From assembly GCA_964369385.1 (NCBI GenBank), contig CAYJEY010000001.1:1-64000 (forward strand): 64,000 bases of DNA, read 5' to 3'. Made by a program: the position numbers and the translations under genes. Below are positions 8,398 to 16,245 of this stretch, in pieces. Source of the stretch: CALVGQ01 sp964369385. Its GTDB lineage: Bacteria > Bacillota_I > Bacilli_A > Erysipelotrichales > Erysipelotrichaceae. The notes under the pieces were generated by a model, which saw only the letters and a list, made by a program, of their open reading frames with translations, was not told the origin of the DNA and did no database searches. The first letter of the stretch is position 1, and every line of letters begins with the position of its first letter.

Positions 8398-9647
8398 TGG
8401 CAAAAGTACTCGTTATTGGTAGTGGTGGTCGTGAACATGCGATTGCAGCTAAGTTTGCCCAAAGTACACATGTAAGACAAGTGTATGTAGCACCAGGAAA
8501 TCCAGGAATGACTGACGTAGCGATGTGCGTCAATATTGGAAGCACTGATATACCTCATTTAATTGAGTTTTGTAAAATTGAAGAAATTGATTTAGTCTTT
8601 GTAGGACCAGAAATTCCTCTATGTGAGGGGCTTGTAGACGAGATGCAAAAAGCCAACATTCAAGTATTTGGACCTACAAAAGCAGCTGCAATGCTAGAAG
8701 GAAGTAAAGTATTTTGTAAGGAAATCATGGCGAAGTATGATATTCCTACGGCAAAATATGCTTCATTTGACAACTATGCAGATGCCAAATCCTATCTTGA
8801 TCAACAAAATGGACCTATCGTAGTAAAAGCGGATGGCTTAGCTGCGGGAAAAGGTGTTGTGGTAGCTATGACAAATGAAGAGGCACAAGTTGCCTTAAAA
8901 GAAATGATGTGCGACCAAATTTTTGCAAGTGCTGGTAGCAATGTCGTTCTAGAAGAGTATTTAGAAGGTGAGGAATTCTCACAACTGGCGTTTGTGAATG
9001 GGGATGTAGTTGTTCCTATGCAAATCGCTCAAGACCACAAACGTGCATTTGATAATGATGAAGGATTAAATACAGGTGGAATGGGAGCATATACACCAGT
9101 ATCTCACTTACCACAAGAGGCAGTTAATCAAGCGATTGAACTCATTGTAAAACCAATGGCAAAAGCGATGGTCAGTGAAGGTAAACCTTTCTTAGGAGTA
9201 CTCTATGCAGGATGTATGTGGACTGCAGATGGTGTGAAAACGATCGAATTCAATGTGCGTTTTGGTGATCCAGAAACGGAAGTATTACTTCAAGCGATGC
9301 AAAGTGATTTGTATGAAGTATGTATTTCAGTTCTCAAGGGTGAACAAGTTGAACTTACATGGCATGAGGAAACTTTTGTAGGTGTTGTATTAGCTGCAAA
9401 AGGATATCCACAAAGCTATGAAAAGAATCATATAATTGAAGGTCTTGATGAAGTAGAAACACCTCTATATCATATGGGGACAGCATTACTAGAGGAAAAA
9501 ATCGTAAGTAATGGAGGTCGTGTATTGTTTGTGAGTGCTTGTGGCAAAGATGTCAAAGCAGCGCAAGAAAAGGTTTACCATGAAATAAATAAAATCAAGT
9601 GTGATGGTTTATTTTATCGCAGTGATATCGGTAATAAAGGAAAATAA
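8397..9647 (+). CDS. purD: phosphoribosylamine-glycine ligase (GAR synthetase)
   Basis: PurD (416 residues) is an ATP-grasp enzyme joining phosphoribosylamine and glycine. GSGGREHA (8-15) is the N-terminal nucleotide/phosphate motif. KADGLAAGKGV (144-154) is the ATP-grasp loop, and FNVRFGDPETEV carries metal ligands. It is the last gene of the operon, with a strong terminator ten bases downstream. purF, purC and purB, needed for the same pathway, are not in this cluster. Confidence 0.97.
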   Translation: MAKVLVIGSGGREHAIAAKFAQSTHVRQVYVAPGNPGMTDVAMCVNIGSTDIPHLIEFCKIEEIDLVFVGPEIPLCEGLVDEMQKANIQVFGPTKAAAMLEGSKVFCKEIMAKYDIPTAKYASFDNYADAKSYLDQQNGPIVVKADGLAAGKGVVVAMTNEEAQVALKEMMCDQIFASAGSNVVLEEYLEGEEFSQLAFVNGDVVVPMQIAQDHKRAFDNDEGLNTGGMGAYTPVSHLPQEAVNQAIELIVKPMAKAMVSEGKPFLGVLYAGCMWTADGVKTIEFNVRFGDPETEVLLQAMQSDLYEVCISVLKGEQVELTWHEETFVGVVLAAKGYPQSYEKNHIIEGLDEVETPLYHMGTALLEEKIVSNGGRVLFVSACGKDVKAAQEKVYHEINKIKCDGLFYRSDIGNKGK

Positions 9648-9656
9648 TGAAGAAGG

Positions 9657-9697
9657 AATAAAATGCTCATTCAATAGAGCATTTTATTCTTTTTTTG
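9657..9697 (+). terminator. terminator of the pur operon
   Basis: A perfect 12-base stem, AATAAAATGCTC (9657-9668) with GAGCATTTTATT (9677-9688), encloses an 8-base loop and is followed by CTTTTTTT. It lies just after the purD stop. Confidence 0.95.
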
Positions 9698-9950
9698 ATT
9701 AAGATGTATTTTATTCTGATCAAAAAACTACATAAAAACATGAGGGTGGATTTAAATATTATGAAAAATTTTATTGAAATATTGAAATAGAAATGTTTTA
9801 TTGTTGCAATATGTATCTTATATACAAATCATGATGAAAAATATATAATTAATATATACTCAAATATATGTGAATGTGGAATGTAGCATTAATATTCTTA
9901 CATAAAGTTAATCAATATTTAAATATTTTAACTAGATAGGAGATGAGATT
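9698..9950 (+). other. AT-rich intergenic region, no gene seen
   Basis: This stretch of about 250 bases is very AT-rich with runs of TATA-like sequence (around 9830-9870). Only a nine-codon open frame from 9761 is present and it is not convincing. A promoter for the next acetyltransferase should lie here, but several TATAAT-like hexamers compete and none has a good -35 partner. Confidence 0.5.
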
Positions 9951-10490
9951 TTGCAATATACGATTAGGAAACTTGAAATTGAGAAATGGAAAAACTTTGA
10001 GTTGAAGTTTGAATATACATCGCAGCATTATTATGATTTAAAGACTACTTTAAATGAGAATGGAATGGAATTCCAGATTGAAAAGAAACCATTTCCTGAA
10101 CCATTCCATAAAAAATTTAGTGATCACTTATTTCCAGATTACTTTGATAATCAAGAAGGTTATGCTATTTTTGATGACAAAAAAATGTTAGGTGTCATAG
10201 CTTTAGCTAAGGAAGAGTGGAATAATCGTTTGCGTGTTTGTGAGCTCTTAGTTGAAGCACACGCAAGAAGAAGTGGTTTAGGGGCGCAACTTATGAATAT
10301 AGCTAAAACAAGGGCAAAAGAGTTAGGCTGTCGCTCTATAGTACTAGAGACACAATCGTGTAATGAGAAAGCCATTGAGTTTTATTTTTCTCAAGGTTTT
10401 TCTTTAGTTGGATTTGATACAAACTGTTATAGCAATGAGGACATAGAAAAAAAAGAAATTAGATTTGAGTTAGCGCTTTTAATCAGCTAA
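9951..10490 (+). CDS. GNAT-family N-acetyltransferase (streptothricin acetyltransferase-like)
   Basis: This 179-residue protein has the acetyl-CoA loop RRSGLG (106-111) after the strand LRVCELLVEAHA. It then has the pattern LETQSCNEKAIEFYFSQGFSLVG found in streptothricin acetyltransferases. The family similarity is by eye; the true substrate is unknown and resistance should not be assumed. The start is TTG at 9951, with AGGAG at 9938-9942; no in-frame ATG is better. It sits alone between an AT-rich gap and another GNAT gene. Confidence 0.85.
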   Translation: MQYTIRKLEIEKWKNFELKFEYTSQHYYDLKTTLNENGMEFQIEKKPFPEPFHKKFSDHLFPDYFDNQEGYAIFDDKKMLGVIALAKEEWNNRLRVCELLVEAHARRSGLGAQLMNIAKTRAKELGCRSIVLETQSCNEKAIEFYFSQGFSLVGFDTNCYSNEDIEKKEIRFELALLIS

Positions 10491-10587
10491 AAGAGATAGT
10501 GAAGAATCAGATGAATTTTAAATATCACGAACGCTTAGAATTCACTTTTTTGTGTGTAACAATATTTAATTAGCGAGGATGTAAATA

Positions 10588-11127
10588 ATGAAAAATTATA
10601 TTCAATATGAATTACTATCAAGAGACAACTTTTCACTTTCTTCGCTTGATACATATCGTCGTTTTCAAGATACCAAAGTGAATCTGAGACTTGTAGAGGG
10701 GAAATATGTCTATGTTGAAGATCCATTCTTTGAAGATTGGAATGAAGTAGAGTTAAGGAAAAGAGCAAAGAGTATATTGGAAGCCATTGATGATGGAAGT
10801 ATTGGCTTTTTGGCAAAACATGAAGATCAAATTGTTGGATTTGCCTATTTGGGTTCAAAACTTTTAGGTAGTGAAAAACAATACATTGATTTAATAATGT
10901 TCCATGTATCTTATGAGTATCGAAATCAGGGAATAGGTACTCAACTCTTTCGAATGATTTGTGATCAAGCAAGGAAGATCCCAGCTAAGAAAATCTACAT
11001 TTCAGCAAATAGTGCCAAAGAAACTCAAGAGGCTTATAAGGCATTAGGGTGTGTGTTTGCAAGTGAGATACAAGAAGAAATCGCTGCACATGAACCTTTT
11101 GATATTCAATTAGAGTTTATATTATAG
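10588..11127 (+). CDS. GNAT-family N-acetyltransferase
   Basis: This 179-residue protein carries the acetyl-CoA-binding motif YRNQGIGTQL (111-120) after strand LIMFHVSYE, and the ISANSAKETQEAYKALGCV region typical of the C-terminal GNAT half. The substrate is unknown. The N terminus (1-60) is not recognised. ATG 10588 follows GCGAGG. It is not an obvious duplicate of the preceding GNAT, and there is no shared operon signal beyond same-strand position. Confidence 0.85.
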   Translation: MKNYIQYELLSRDNFSLSSLDTYRRFQDTKVNLRLVEGKYVYVEDPFFEDWNEVELRKRAKSILEAIDDGSIGFLAKHEDQIVGFAYLGSKLLGSEKQYIDLIMFHVSYEYRNQGIGTQLFRMICDQARKIPAKKIYISANSAKETQEAYKALGCVFASEIQEEIAAHEPFDIQLEFIL

Positions 11128-11222
11128 TTAGAGTTACAGTATTTATTTGTCAATAAATTATACTTGAAATTCATAACGTCAAAGAATCAAGTAATGACCA
11201 TTTATAGAAAGAGGGGAGAACA

Positions 11223-12356
11223 ATGAAGAAACTGTTAATGATTTTCGTGTGTGGAATTATTGTTTTTGCAACTAGTTGTACTAGCAAAACAGGAAGTAAT
11301 GAAAATCAACCACAAACTCCGATAAGTACACCAACTCTAGAAAATATCCAAGTTATTACGACAGAAAATCAACTAAGCATTGTGTTAGGCAAAGATTATA
11401 CAATTGATGACTTAGAAGTTGACTATTACTTTGAAGAAGGTTATGAATACCGTAGTTTGCCTTACATTATGACACTTGAAATGAATCATGAGGATGTTGC
11501 TGATGATTTAATTCTATTTGAGGATTTTACAATGAAACTTAGTTTAGAGGGGGTGATTGAAAAACCCGTTTTTCTAGAGTTTCATGATGGTCACTATTTA
11601 AGCTACAATGATATGACTTACTCATTAAGTGAAATGCCATTTGATCTTTCATTAAAAGATGAATTTGATGAGAGTGTAATTGTTAAAGAGAAACTATCAT
11701 TCAATTTTTTCTTACCACTTGAAAGAGATACAATTGCATATGAATTTTGGAATATGAATCAACGAGATAATCCATCCACATTAGTTTTTAAAGATAATTC
11801 GGATGAATTATTAAGTGAGATGCGGACAATGTATGTATATCACGATGATCAATTGGATGCATATCAAACTCAAACCAGTGGATGGTTTGATGGACCAACG
11901 GGCTATAGTGATTTTAGATGTGTAATTACTGATGAGAATGGGTATGAATATATTTACATCGATGAGGTGGATAATAACTTTGAATACAACACATCAAAAA
12001 ATGTAGGAGTCTCCTTTAATTATTACTTATTCGGGGATCAATTAAGTGCATTGATACTAGATGAAATAGAAAATAAAATTCCTTTTGTTGAAACAGAAGC
12101 GGGGGAGGTTTATCTGATTCCATATCGATATGAAGATGATCAAGTGATTATTACTACTGCAAATAGTGAATTAGATTTTAGTGAGTTTTCCTATGAAAAT
12201 TTGATTCATGAAGATGGAAGCTATAATGAATTACTTGCAAGGTGGATAGAAAAAGGGCTTGAGATTTCAGCTAATGAGGTTTCACAAAACCCTTATTGTG
12301 TTCTTTTGGAAGATGATCAAATGAATTTGTATCAGGTTTGCCCTGATGATAAATAA
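11223..12356 (+). CDS. predicted lipoprotein, function unknown
   Basis: This 377-residue protein starts with a basic, hydrophobic signal ending in ATSC (Cys19), so it is probably lipidated and surface attached. A Thr/Pro/Gln-rich linker (20-45) follows. The rest is acidic, rich in Tyr, Asp and Glu, and probably beta-rich. No known domain was recognised. The N-terminal part around LENIQVITTENQLSIVLGK may be a sandwich-type domain, which is a guess. GAGGGGAG precedes ATG 11223. It is followed by a bidirectional terminator. Confidence 0.75.
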   Translation: MKKLLMIFVCGIIVFATSCTSKTGSNENQPQTPISTPTLENIQVITTENQLSIVLGKDYTIDDLEVDYYFEEGYEYRSLPYIMTLEMNHEDVADDLILFEDFTMKLSLEGVIEKPVFLEFHDGHYLSYNDMTYSLSEMPFDLSLKDEFDESVIVKEKLSFNFFLPLERDTIAYEFWNMNQRDNPSTLVFKDNSDELLSEMRTMYVYHDDQLDAYQTQTSGWFDGPTGYSDFRCVITDENGYEYIYIDEVDNNFEYNTSKNVGVSFNYYLFGDQLSALILDEIENKIPFVETEAGEVYLIPYRYEDDQVIITTANSELDFSEFSYENLIHEDGSYNELLARWIEKGLEISANEVSQNPYCVLLEDDQMNLYQVCPDDK

Positions 12357-12368
12357 GGGGGCTTACAT

Positions 12369-12414
12369 AAAAAATCTTCAATAAAGTGGGTTCACTTCAT
12401 TGAAGATTTTTTTT
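12369..12414. terminator. bidirectional terminator
   Basis: The stem AATCTTCAAT/ATTGAAGATT extends through AAGTG/CACTT with small bulges around loop GGTT, flanked by A6 (12369) and T8 (12407-12414). It sits between two convergent genes and can serve both. Confidence 0.88.
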
Positions 12415-13135
12415 ACGCATCTTGTTTTGTATCGGCAATTTGAATTTCTCTTAAGTTTACTCCTTGAGGAAGTTCATAAGCAAACTTGATTGTCTTTGCC
12501 ACATCGTGTGTAGTAATACTGTTTGCACCAACGTTTTCTTTCCATTCATTGTAGCCTTGTTTAATATCTTCGCTTGTCGTATGACTTAAAAGTTCAGTTG
12601 CAACGGCACCTGGGCATATTCTCATCACACGCACATTGTGTGCAGAAAGTTCCATTCTTGCAACTTCAGATAATCCAACAACACCATATTTCGTTGCACA
12701 ATAAGCAGCGTGATTACCAAATGGTTTAACTCCTGCAATTGAAGAAATGTTGATGATTGTTCCAGTATTACGCTCTTTCATATCATTCATGACAATTTGC
12801 ATTCCATTCATCACACCCATAACATTAACGTCGAGCATTCTTTGCCACTCATTTGCATCTTGTGTTTCAAGGTTACCTAATAACATTATTCCAGCATTAT
12901 TGATAATTAAATCTGTTTTACCATACTTTTCTTCAGCATCTCTAACAGCGTTTTCAAACTCAATTTTATTTGTGACATCCACTTTACTGCAAATTGTGTT
13001 AGGTAAATTCATTTCCTCTAAAAGTTCTACTCTTCTAGCTAGAAGAAGTAGGGGGTATCCATCTGCACTAAACATCTTTGCTAACTCTTTTCCAAATCCT
13101 GAACTTGCACCTGTAATTACAACTAATTTTTTCAT
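12413..13135 (-). CDS. short-chain dehydrogenase/reductase (classical SDR)
   Basis: This 240-residue NAD(P)-dependent oxidoreductase shows GASSGFG (9-15), NNAG (79-82), the catalytic serine in INISS (near 131), and YCATK (Y145, K149). It resembles the YdfG/serine 3-dehydrogenase-like SDRs with broad specificity; the substrate is unknown. CAAGGAG precedes the ATG. It is divergent from the HxlR regulator, which is the likely controller of this gene. Confidence 0.93.
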   Translation of the reverse strand: MKKLVVITGASSGFGKELAKMFSADGYPLLLLARRVELLEEMNLPNTICSKVDVTNKIEFENAVRDAEEKYGKTDLIINNAGIMLLGNLETQDANEWQRMLDVNVMGVMNGMQIVMNDMKERNTGTIINISSIAGVKPFGNHAAYCATKYGVVGLSEVARMELSAHNVRVMRICPGAVATELLSHTTSEDIKQGYNEWKENVGANSITTHDVAKTIKFAYELPQGVNLREIQIADTKQDA

Positions 13136-13158
13136 TCTTATCTCCTTGTTGATATTTT

Positions 13159-13171
13159 TACTATTATAGTA
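13159..13171. promoter_or_regulatory. candidate HxlR operator over the SDR promoter
   Basis: TACTATTATAGTA is a 13-base palindrome (arms TACTA/TAGTA, centre TTA). On the minus strand it contains TATAAT, a likely -10 for the SDR gene. Its place between an SDR gene and a divergent HxlR regulator is the usual place for a redox- or electrophile-responsive operator. The assignment is inferred from position only. Confidence 0.4.
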
Positions 13172-13262
13172 TAAAATACGATAATGTAATCAAATCATAG
13201 TTGAAATTAAGTAGTCAGTCAATAAAGCACATTTATTTCACTTAGAGTAATAGAGGTAACTA

Positions 13263-13607
13263 ATGGATAAAATAAAAGTAAACTCAGAGATTGAAGTCAC
13301 ATTAAAGATGATAGGTGGGAAATGTAAACCACTGATTTTGTATTTATTGATTGAAGATGGAAAAATGAGATTTAAAGATTTGATGGGGACAGTTACAGCT
13401 ATTTCTCAAAAAACACTAACGAATCAATTAAGAGAATTAGAGGCAGATGGTTTAATCTCAAGGGAAGTCTTTGGGGAAATTCCTCCACGTGTAGAATATT
13501 CGATTACACCAAAAGGAAAAACACTTTTCCCATTGCTTGAGTTGATGTGTGAGTGGGGAGAGAAAAATAAGGATGAACGATATGAGGTAATAAATCCCCA
13601 GTGCTAA
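13263..13607 (+). CDS. HxlR-family transcriptional regulator
   Basis: This is a 114-residue winged-helix protein. The family pattern is clear: EVTLKMIGGKCKPLILYLL, then RFKDLMG, ISQKTLTNQLRELEADGLISREVFGEIPPRVEYSITPKGKTLFPLL. HxlR proteins commonly sense electrophiles or oxidants through a cysteine. Here the usual N-terminal Cys-Pro is missing, and the normally aromatic residue of GGKWK is Cys19, which might be the sensor (inference). It is divergent from the SDR gene at 12413-13135. Confidence 0.93.
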   Translation: MDKIKVNSEIEVTLKMIGGKCKPLILYLLIEDGKMRFKDLMGTVTAISQKTLTNQLRELEADGLISREVFGEIPPRVEYSITPKGKTLFPLLELMCEWGEKNKDERYEVINPQC

Positions 13608-13678
13608 TACGATTTTAATAATAGCTAATAAACCTGACATTATAATATAAGTTTAGATAATTCAGTAATTAGATGGTG

Positions 13679-13706
13679 AAAAGAAGACATTTATTGTCTT
13701 CTTTTT
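13679..13706. terminator. bidirectional terminator
   Basis: AAAAGAAGACA (13679-13689) pairs perfectly with TGTCTTCTTTT (13695-13705) around TTTAT. The A-rich left arm gives a T tract for the minus strand, so it probably ends the lipoprotein gene on that strand and may also serve the HxlR gene. Confidence 0.85.
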
Positions 13707-13709
13707 AAG

Positions 13710-14501
13710 TTATTCTAAATCTACTTTATCGATTATAAATAAGTGGTCAGAGTCATCATCAGCAAATGTAGTTGGAGTATTCCAAGTCTCATCGATAAGT
13801 TCAATGTTGTCTACGCCAAGTGCTTCAAGTGCTTCTAGAGTATAAGTATATCCAACTGCATTTTGTGCACGATCATCAAATTTTTCGTCTTGACCGATTA
13901 CTGTGATTTGTTGATTAACACCAATTTTTTCATAGAAAGCAGTTTCTCTTTCAATGGATGCTTCCAAGTATTCATCTAATGCTGCCTGCTCTTCTGGAGA
14001 AATTCCTTCATAGGCAATTGCATCCTGAATCGCTCCACCATGGAATCCAAGTAATGAATCAGGATTTAAATAAAGAGTTTTCGCAGCTAAGGCAACATAG
14101 TTGGCAGCGGAGGAAAAAGCAGTGTTTCTGATTTCTACATCTAGTTCTTTTTCAAATACGAAGTCACCTAAATCCATTCCGTTATTGATTTCTCCACCTA
14201 GTGAATCAAGGACAAGACGAGTTATATTTTCGGTATATAAATCTTTTACTTGTTGAATTGACTCCTCGTGTATATCGCCTGTATAAAATATTGTATCACC
14301 CTCTACACGTACTTCTGCAGGTGTAAGTTGTTGAAACTCTACTTCTTCTTGAACTTCTTCTTGAGTAGGTTCTTGTGTATTTGGTGTCGTAGTTACTGTT
14401 GGTGGAGTAGTTTGAGATTCAGTTGTGTTTGAGTTACTTGAGCATCCTGTAAGTAAAATACCAAGTAGTAGTGCAACTAATATTAAATTTGTGCGTTTCA
14501 T
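13710..14501 (-). CDS. lipoprotein with ClpP/crotonase-fold protease-like domain
   Basis: The 263-residue product has a perfect lipobox LLTGC (Cys20), a Thr/Pro/Glu-rich linker (22-55) and a domain resembling periplasmic ClpP-fold proteins. That domain has LDSLGGEINNG (98-108, like the SPGG oxyanion loop), FSSAANYVALAA (129-140, where the nucleophile serine normally sits, S130 or S131) and LGFHGG (151-156, candidate catalytic His154). It is therefore probably an extracytoplasmic serine protease or a degenerate relative. AGGAGA precedes the start. Confidence 0.75.
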   Translation of the reverse strand: MKRTNLILVALLLGILLTGCSSNSNTTESQTTPPTVTTTPNTQEPTQEEVQEEVEFQQLTPAEVRVEGDTIFYTGDIHEESIQQVKDLYTENITRLVLDSLGGEINNGMDLGDFVFEKELDVEIRNTAFSSAANYVALAAKTLYLNPDSLLGFHGGAIQDAIAYEGISPEEQAALDEYLEASIERETAFYEKIGVNQQITVIGQDEKFDDRAQNAVGYTYTLEALEALGVDNIELIDETWNTPTTFADDDSDHLFIIDKVDLE

Positions 14502-14747
14502 AATGTTCTCCTATTTATCTGCTTTAATCATAGAAAATGAATGTGAATAAAAAGTGATGAATAAATGGACTTAAACTGAATAAATCCAATGAATAAAAAA
14601 AATGAAAAGATATAGAAAAATGAAATGAAAATATTTGTATTTTTCCTGAAGAAAGAAAGGGAGGTATGGGTTTGATTAACTTGAAAATTCAAATTTAGTT
14701 TTATATACTTGAAAGTAAGAAGATGAGAAGTTTGGCGGTGAAGTAAA

Positions 14748-16031
14748 ATGTTCAATAAAAAAATAGATGCTTTCAGCTTAATGATTCAAGGGCTTGCTTG
14801 GTTATTTTTAGGGATGATTTTGTTGAGCCGTTGGCAAATTCTGTGGACGGCTATATACATCTTATTTCCACTTGTATTTCTTTTAATTGCCATAGTATCG
14901 CTGATGAATATGACTGTGAGAAAGCGTGTTTGTCGCCAGGAAATGGGACAATTCATCGTTAGTGTATTTATCATCATTTATTGTGTTAGAGAAGTATCGA
15001 GCTATGTGGAGTTTATTCCTTATATTTTGGGGTGGTGGACGTTATTCTTGAGTGTCTTGCACGCAATAAACTACTTCGTTTATCGTAGAGATAATTTACC
15101 TGGAACATTGTGGCGTTTTACGTTGATGCTTATGCATTTTATTGTGGCGGTTTATTTGCTGATGACACCACTACGTATGTTACGCCCACTTTCGATGTAT
15201 CTAGGAGTATATTTAATATTGTATGGAGGAGTGCAAGTAAGTGGAAGTATTAAAGAATTTTATTATTTGCAATTTCGAAAGAAATCAAAAAATCGCCGCC
15301 AAGTAGCGATCCCTGTGTTGCTTTCAGCGCTTATTCCATATCGTTTATATGCCTCTTTGGATAAATTAATAAAGTCTAGTGTGGTAAAAATAGAAGTACC
15401 TAAAAAGATGGAGAGTGACCTTGAAATTTACATCTATTTATCAAGTAATGGTCCAGAGGCATTTGGACATATCGACATTGCGATTGATGATACAATTTAT
15501 TCTTATGGTTGTCACGACCCGCAAGCTCGTAAATTATTCGGTATGTATGGTGATGGTGTACTTATAGAATCTGAGCGCTTATCTTTTTTGAAACATGCAC
15601 TTGAAGTTGAACACAAAACAATCATTGTTTATGGAGTAAAGCTTACACCTAATCAAAAGTCGATTGTTTTAGATCGAATTCAGGCATTAAAGTTACGCAG
15701 TAATGAATGGCAATGTGCTTATGCCCGTAATCCACAAAGTGTTACTTTCATGGATTACGCGTCACGTGTATACAAAGGCACTAACGCAAAAATGTATAAA
15801 TTTAGCAAAGGGAAATTTCGAACTTATTTTGTTTTGAGTACAAATTGTGTATTATTAGCTGAACATTGCTTTCGTTCATCAGAATTAGATTTGCTTGTGT
15901 TCTCAGGACTTTCTACTCCTGGTAATTTTTTAAGTTTTTTAAATGTTGAATATGCTCGAAAAGATAGTTCTGTATTTCAGCGATTTATCTTAAAAAATAA
16001 AGAAAATGATGTGTATATAGACAAAAAATAA
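14748..16031 (+). CDS. membrane protein: DUF308-like domain fused to a permuted papain-like (NlpC/P60-type) domain
   Basis: This 427-residue protein has two parts. Residues 8-170 contain about six hydrophobic helices, with the repeated short-helix pattern of HdeD/DUF308 membrane proteins. From about 225, FGHIDIAIDDTIYSYGCHD supplies a histidine (H241) and STNCVLLAEHCF a cysteine (C367). His before Cys is the order in the circularly permuted NlpC/P60 superfamily (YiiX, LRAT), which act on lipids, peptides or amides. Activity and substrate are unknown. GGTGAAG precedes ATG 14748. Confidence 0.65.
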   Translation: MFNKKIDAFSLMIQGLAWLFLGMILLSRWQILWTAIYILFPLVFLLIAIVSLMNMTVRKRVCRQEMGQFIVSVFIIIYCVREVSSYVEFIPYILGWWTLFLSVLHAINYFVYRRDNLPGTLWRFTLMLMHFIVAVYLLMTPLRMLRPLSMYLGVYLILYGGVQVSGSIKEFYYLQFRKKSKNRRQVAIPVLLSALIPYRLYASLDKLIKSSVVKIEVPKKMESDLEIYIYLSSNGPEAFGHIDIAIDDTIYSYGCHDPQARKLFGMYGDGVLIESERLSFLKHALEVEHKTIIVYGVKLTPNQKSIVLDRIQALKLRSNEWQCAYARNPQSVTFMDYASRVYKGTNAKMYKFSKGKFRTYFVLSTNCVLLAEHCFRSSELDLLVFSGLSTPGNFLSFLNVEYARKDSSVFQRFILKNKENDVYIDKK

Positions 16032-16064
16032 CGAATATTAGTCAAATAAAATAATAAAATAGTG

Positions 16065-16070
16065 TATAAT
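16065..16070 (+). promoter_or_regulatory. candidate -10 element for the 26-residue peptide
   Basis: TATAAT lies about 65 bases upstream of the small gene at 16136. No good TTGACA-like partner is present at 16-18 bases, so strength is uncertain. Confidence 0.4.
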
Positions 16071-16135
16071 GTAAATAACTTCAAGCAATGTATATCCAAC
16101 TTGATCTTAATTTAGATATAAAAGGAGGACGAATT

Positions 16136-16216
16136 GTGAAAATATATCATAAGATTCTAGTCGTCATGTTAGCAGTGCTCTTTGTGATTTTTGTTATTGA
16201 TTATACAATGCTTTAA
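16136..16216 (+). CDS. 26-residue hydrophobic peptide (small membrane protein)
   Basis: GTG at 16136 opens a 26-codon frame behind a near-perfect AAAGGAGG (16121-16128) at good spacing. The peptide is a basic head (KIYHK) followed by one transmembrane segment (ILVVMLAVLFVIFVIDY). A TATAAT lies upstream, and a terminator starts at its stop codon, so it forms a complete stand-alone unit. The layout resembles small membrane peptides, including type I toxins, but no function can be assigned and no antisense RNA is proven. Confidence 0.6.
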   Translation: MKIYHKILVVMLAVLFVIFVIDYTML

Positions 16217-16237
16217 AAAAAGGCCGAAGCCTTTTTT
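16216..16237. terminator. bidirectional terminator
   Basis: AAAAAAGGC (16216-16224) pairs with GCCTTTTTT (16229-16237) around a CGAA loop. It ends the small peptide gene and, on the other strand, nagA. Confidence 0.92.
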
Positions 16238-16245
16238 ATTTTGTA

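Noticed and set aside
9951..10490. Calling the first GNAT a streptothricin resistance gene
   Set aside because: Similarity is limited to family motifs seen by eye; there is no mobile context, and substrate cannot be inferred.
10535..10972. 145-codon minus-strand frame over the second GNAT gene
   Set aside because: The plus strand encodes an intact acetyltransferase; the minus frame has no recognisable protein features.
12747..13169. 140-codon plus-strand frame opposite the SDR gene
   Set aside because: Shadow of a well-conserved SDR; the frame also crosses the SDR promoter region.
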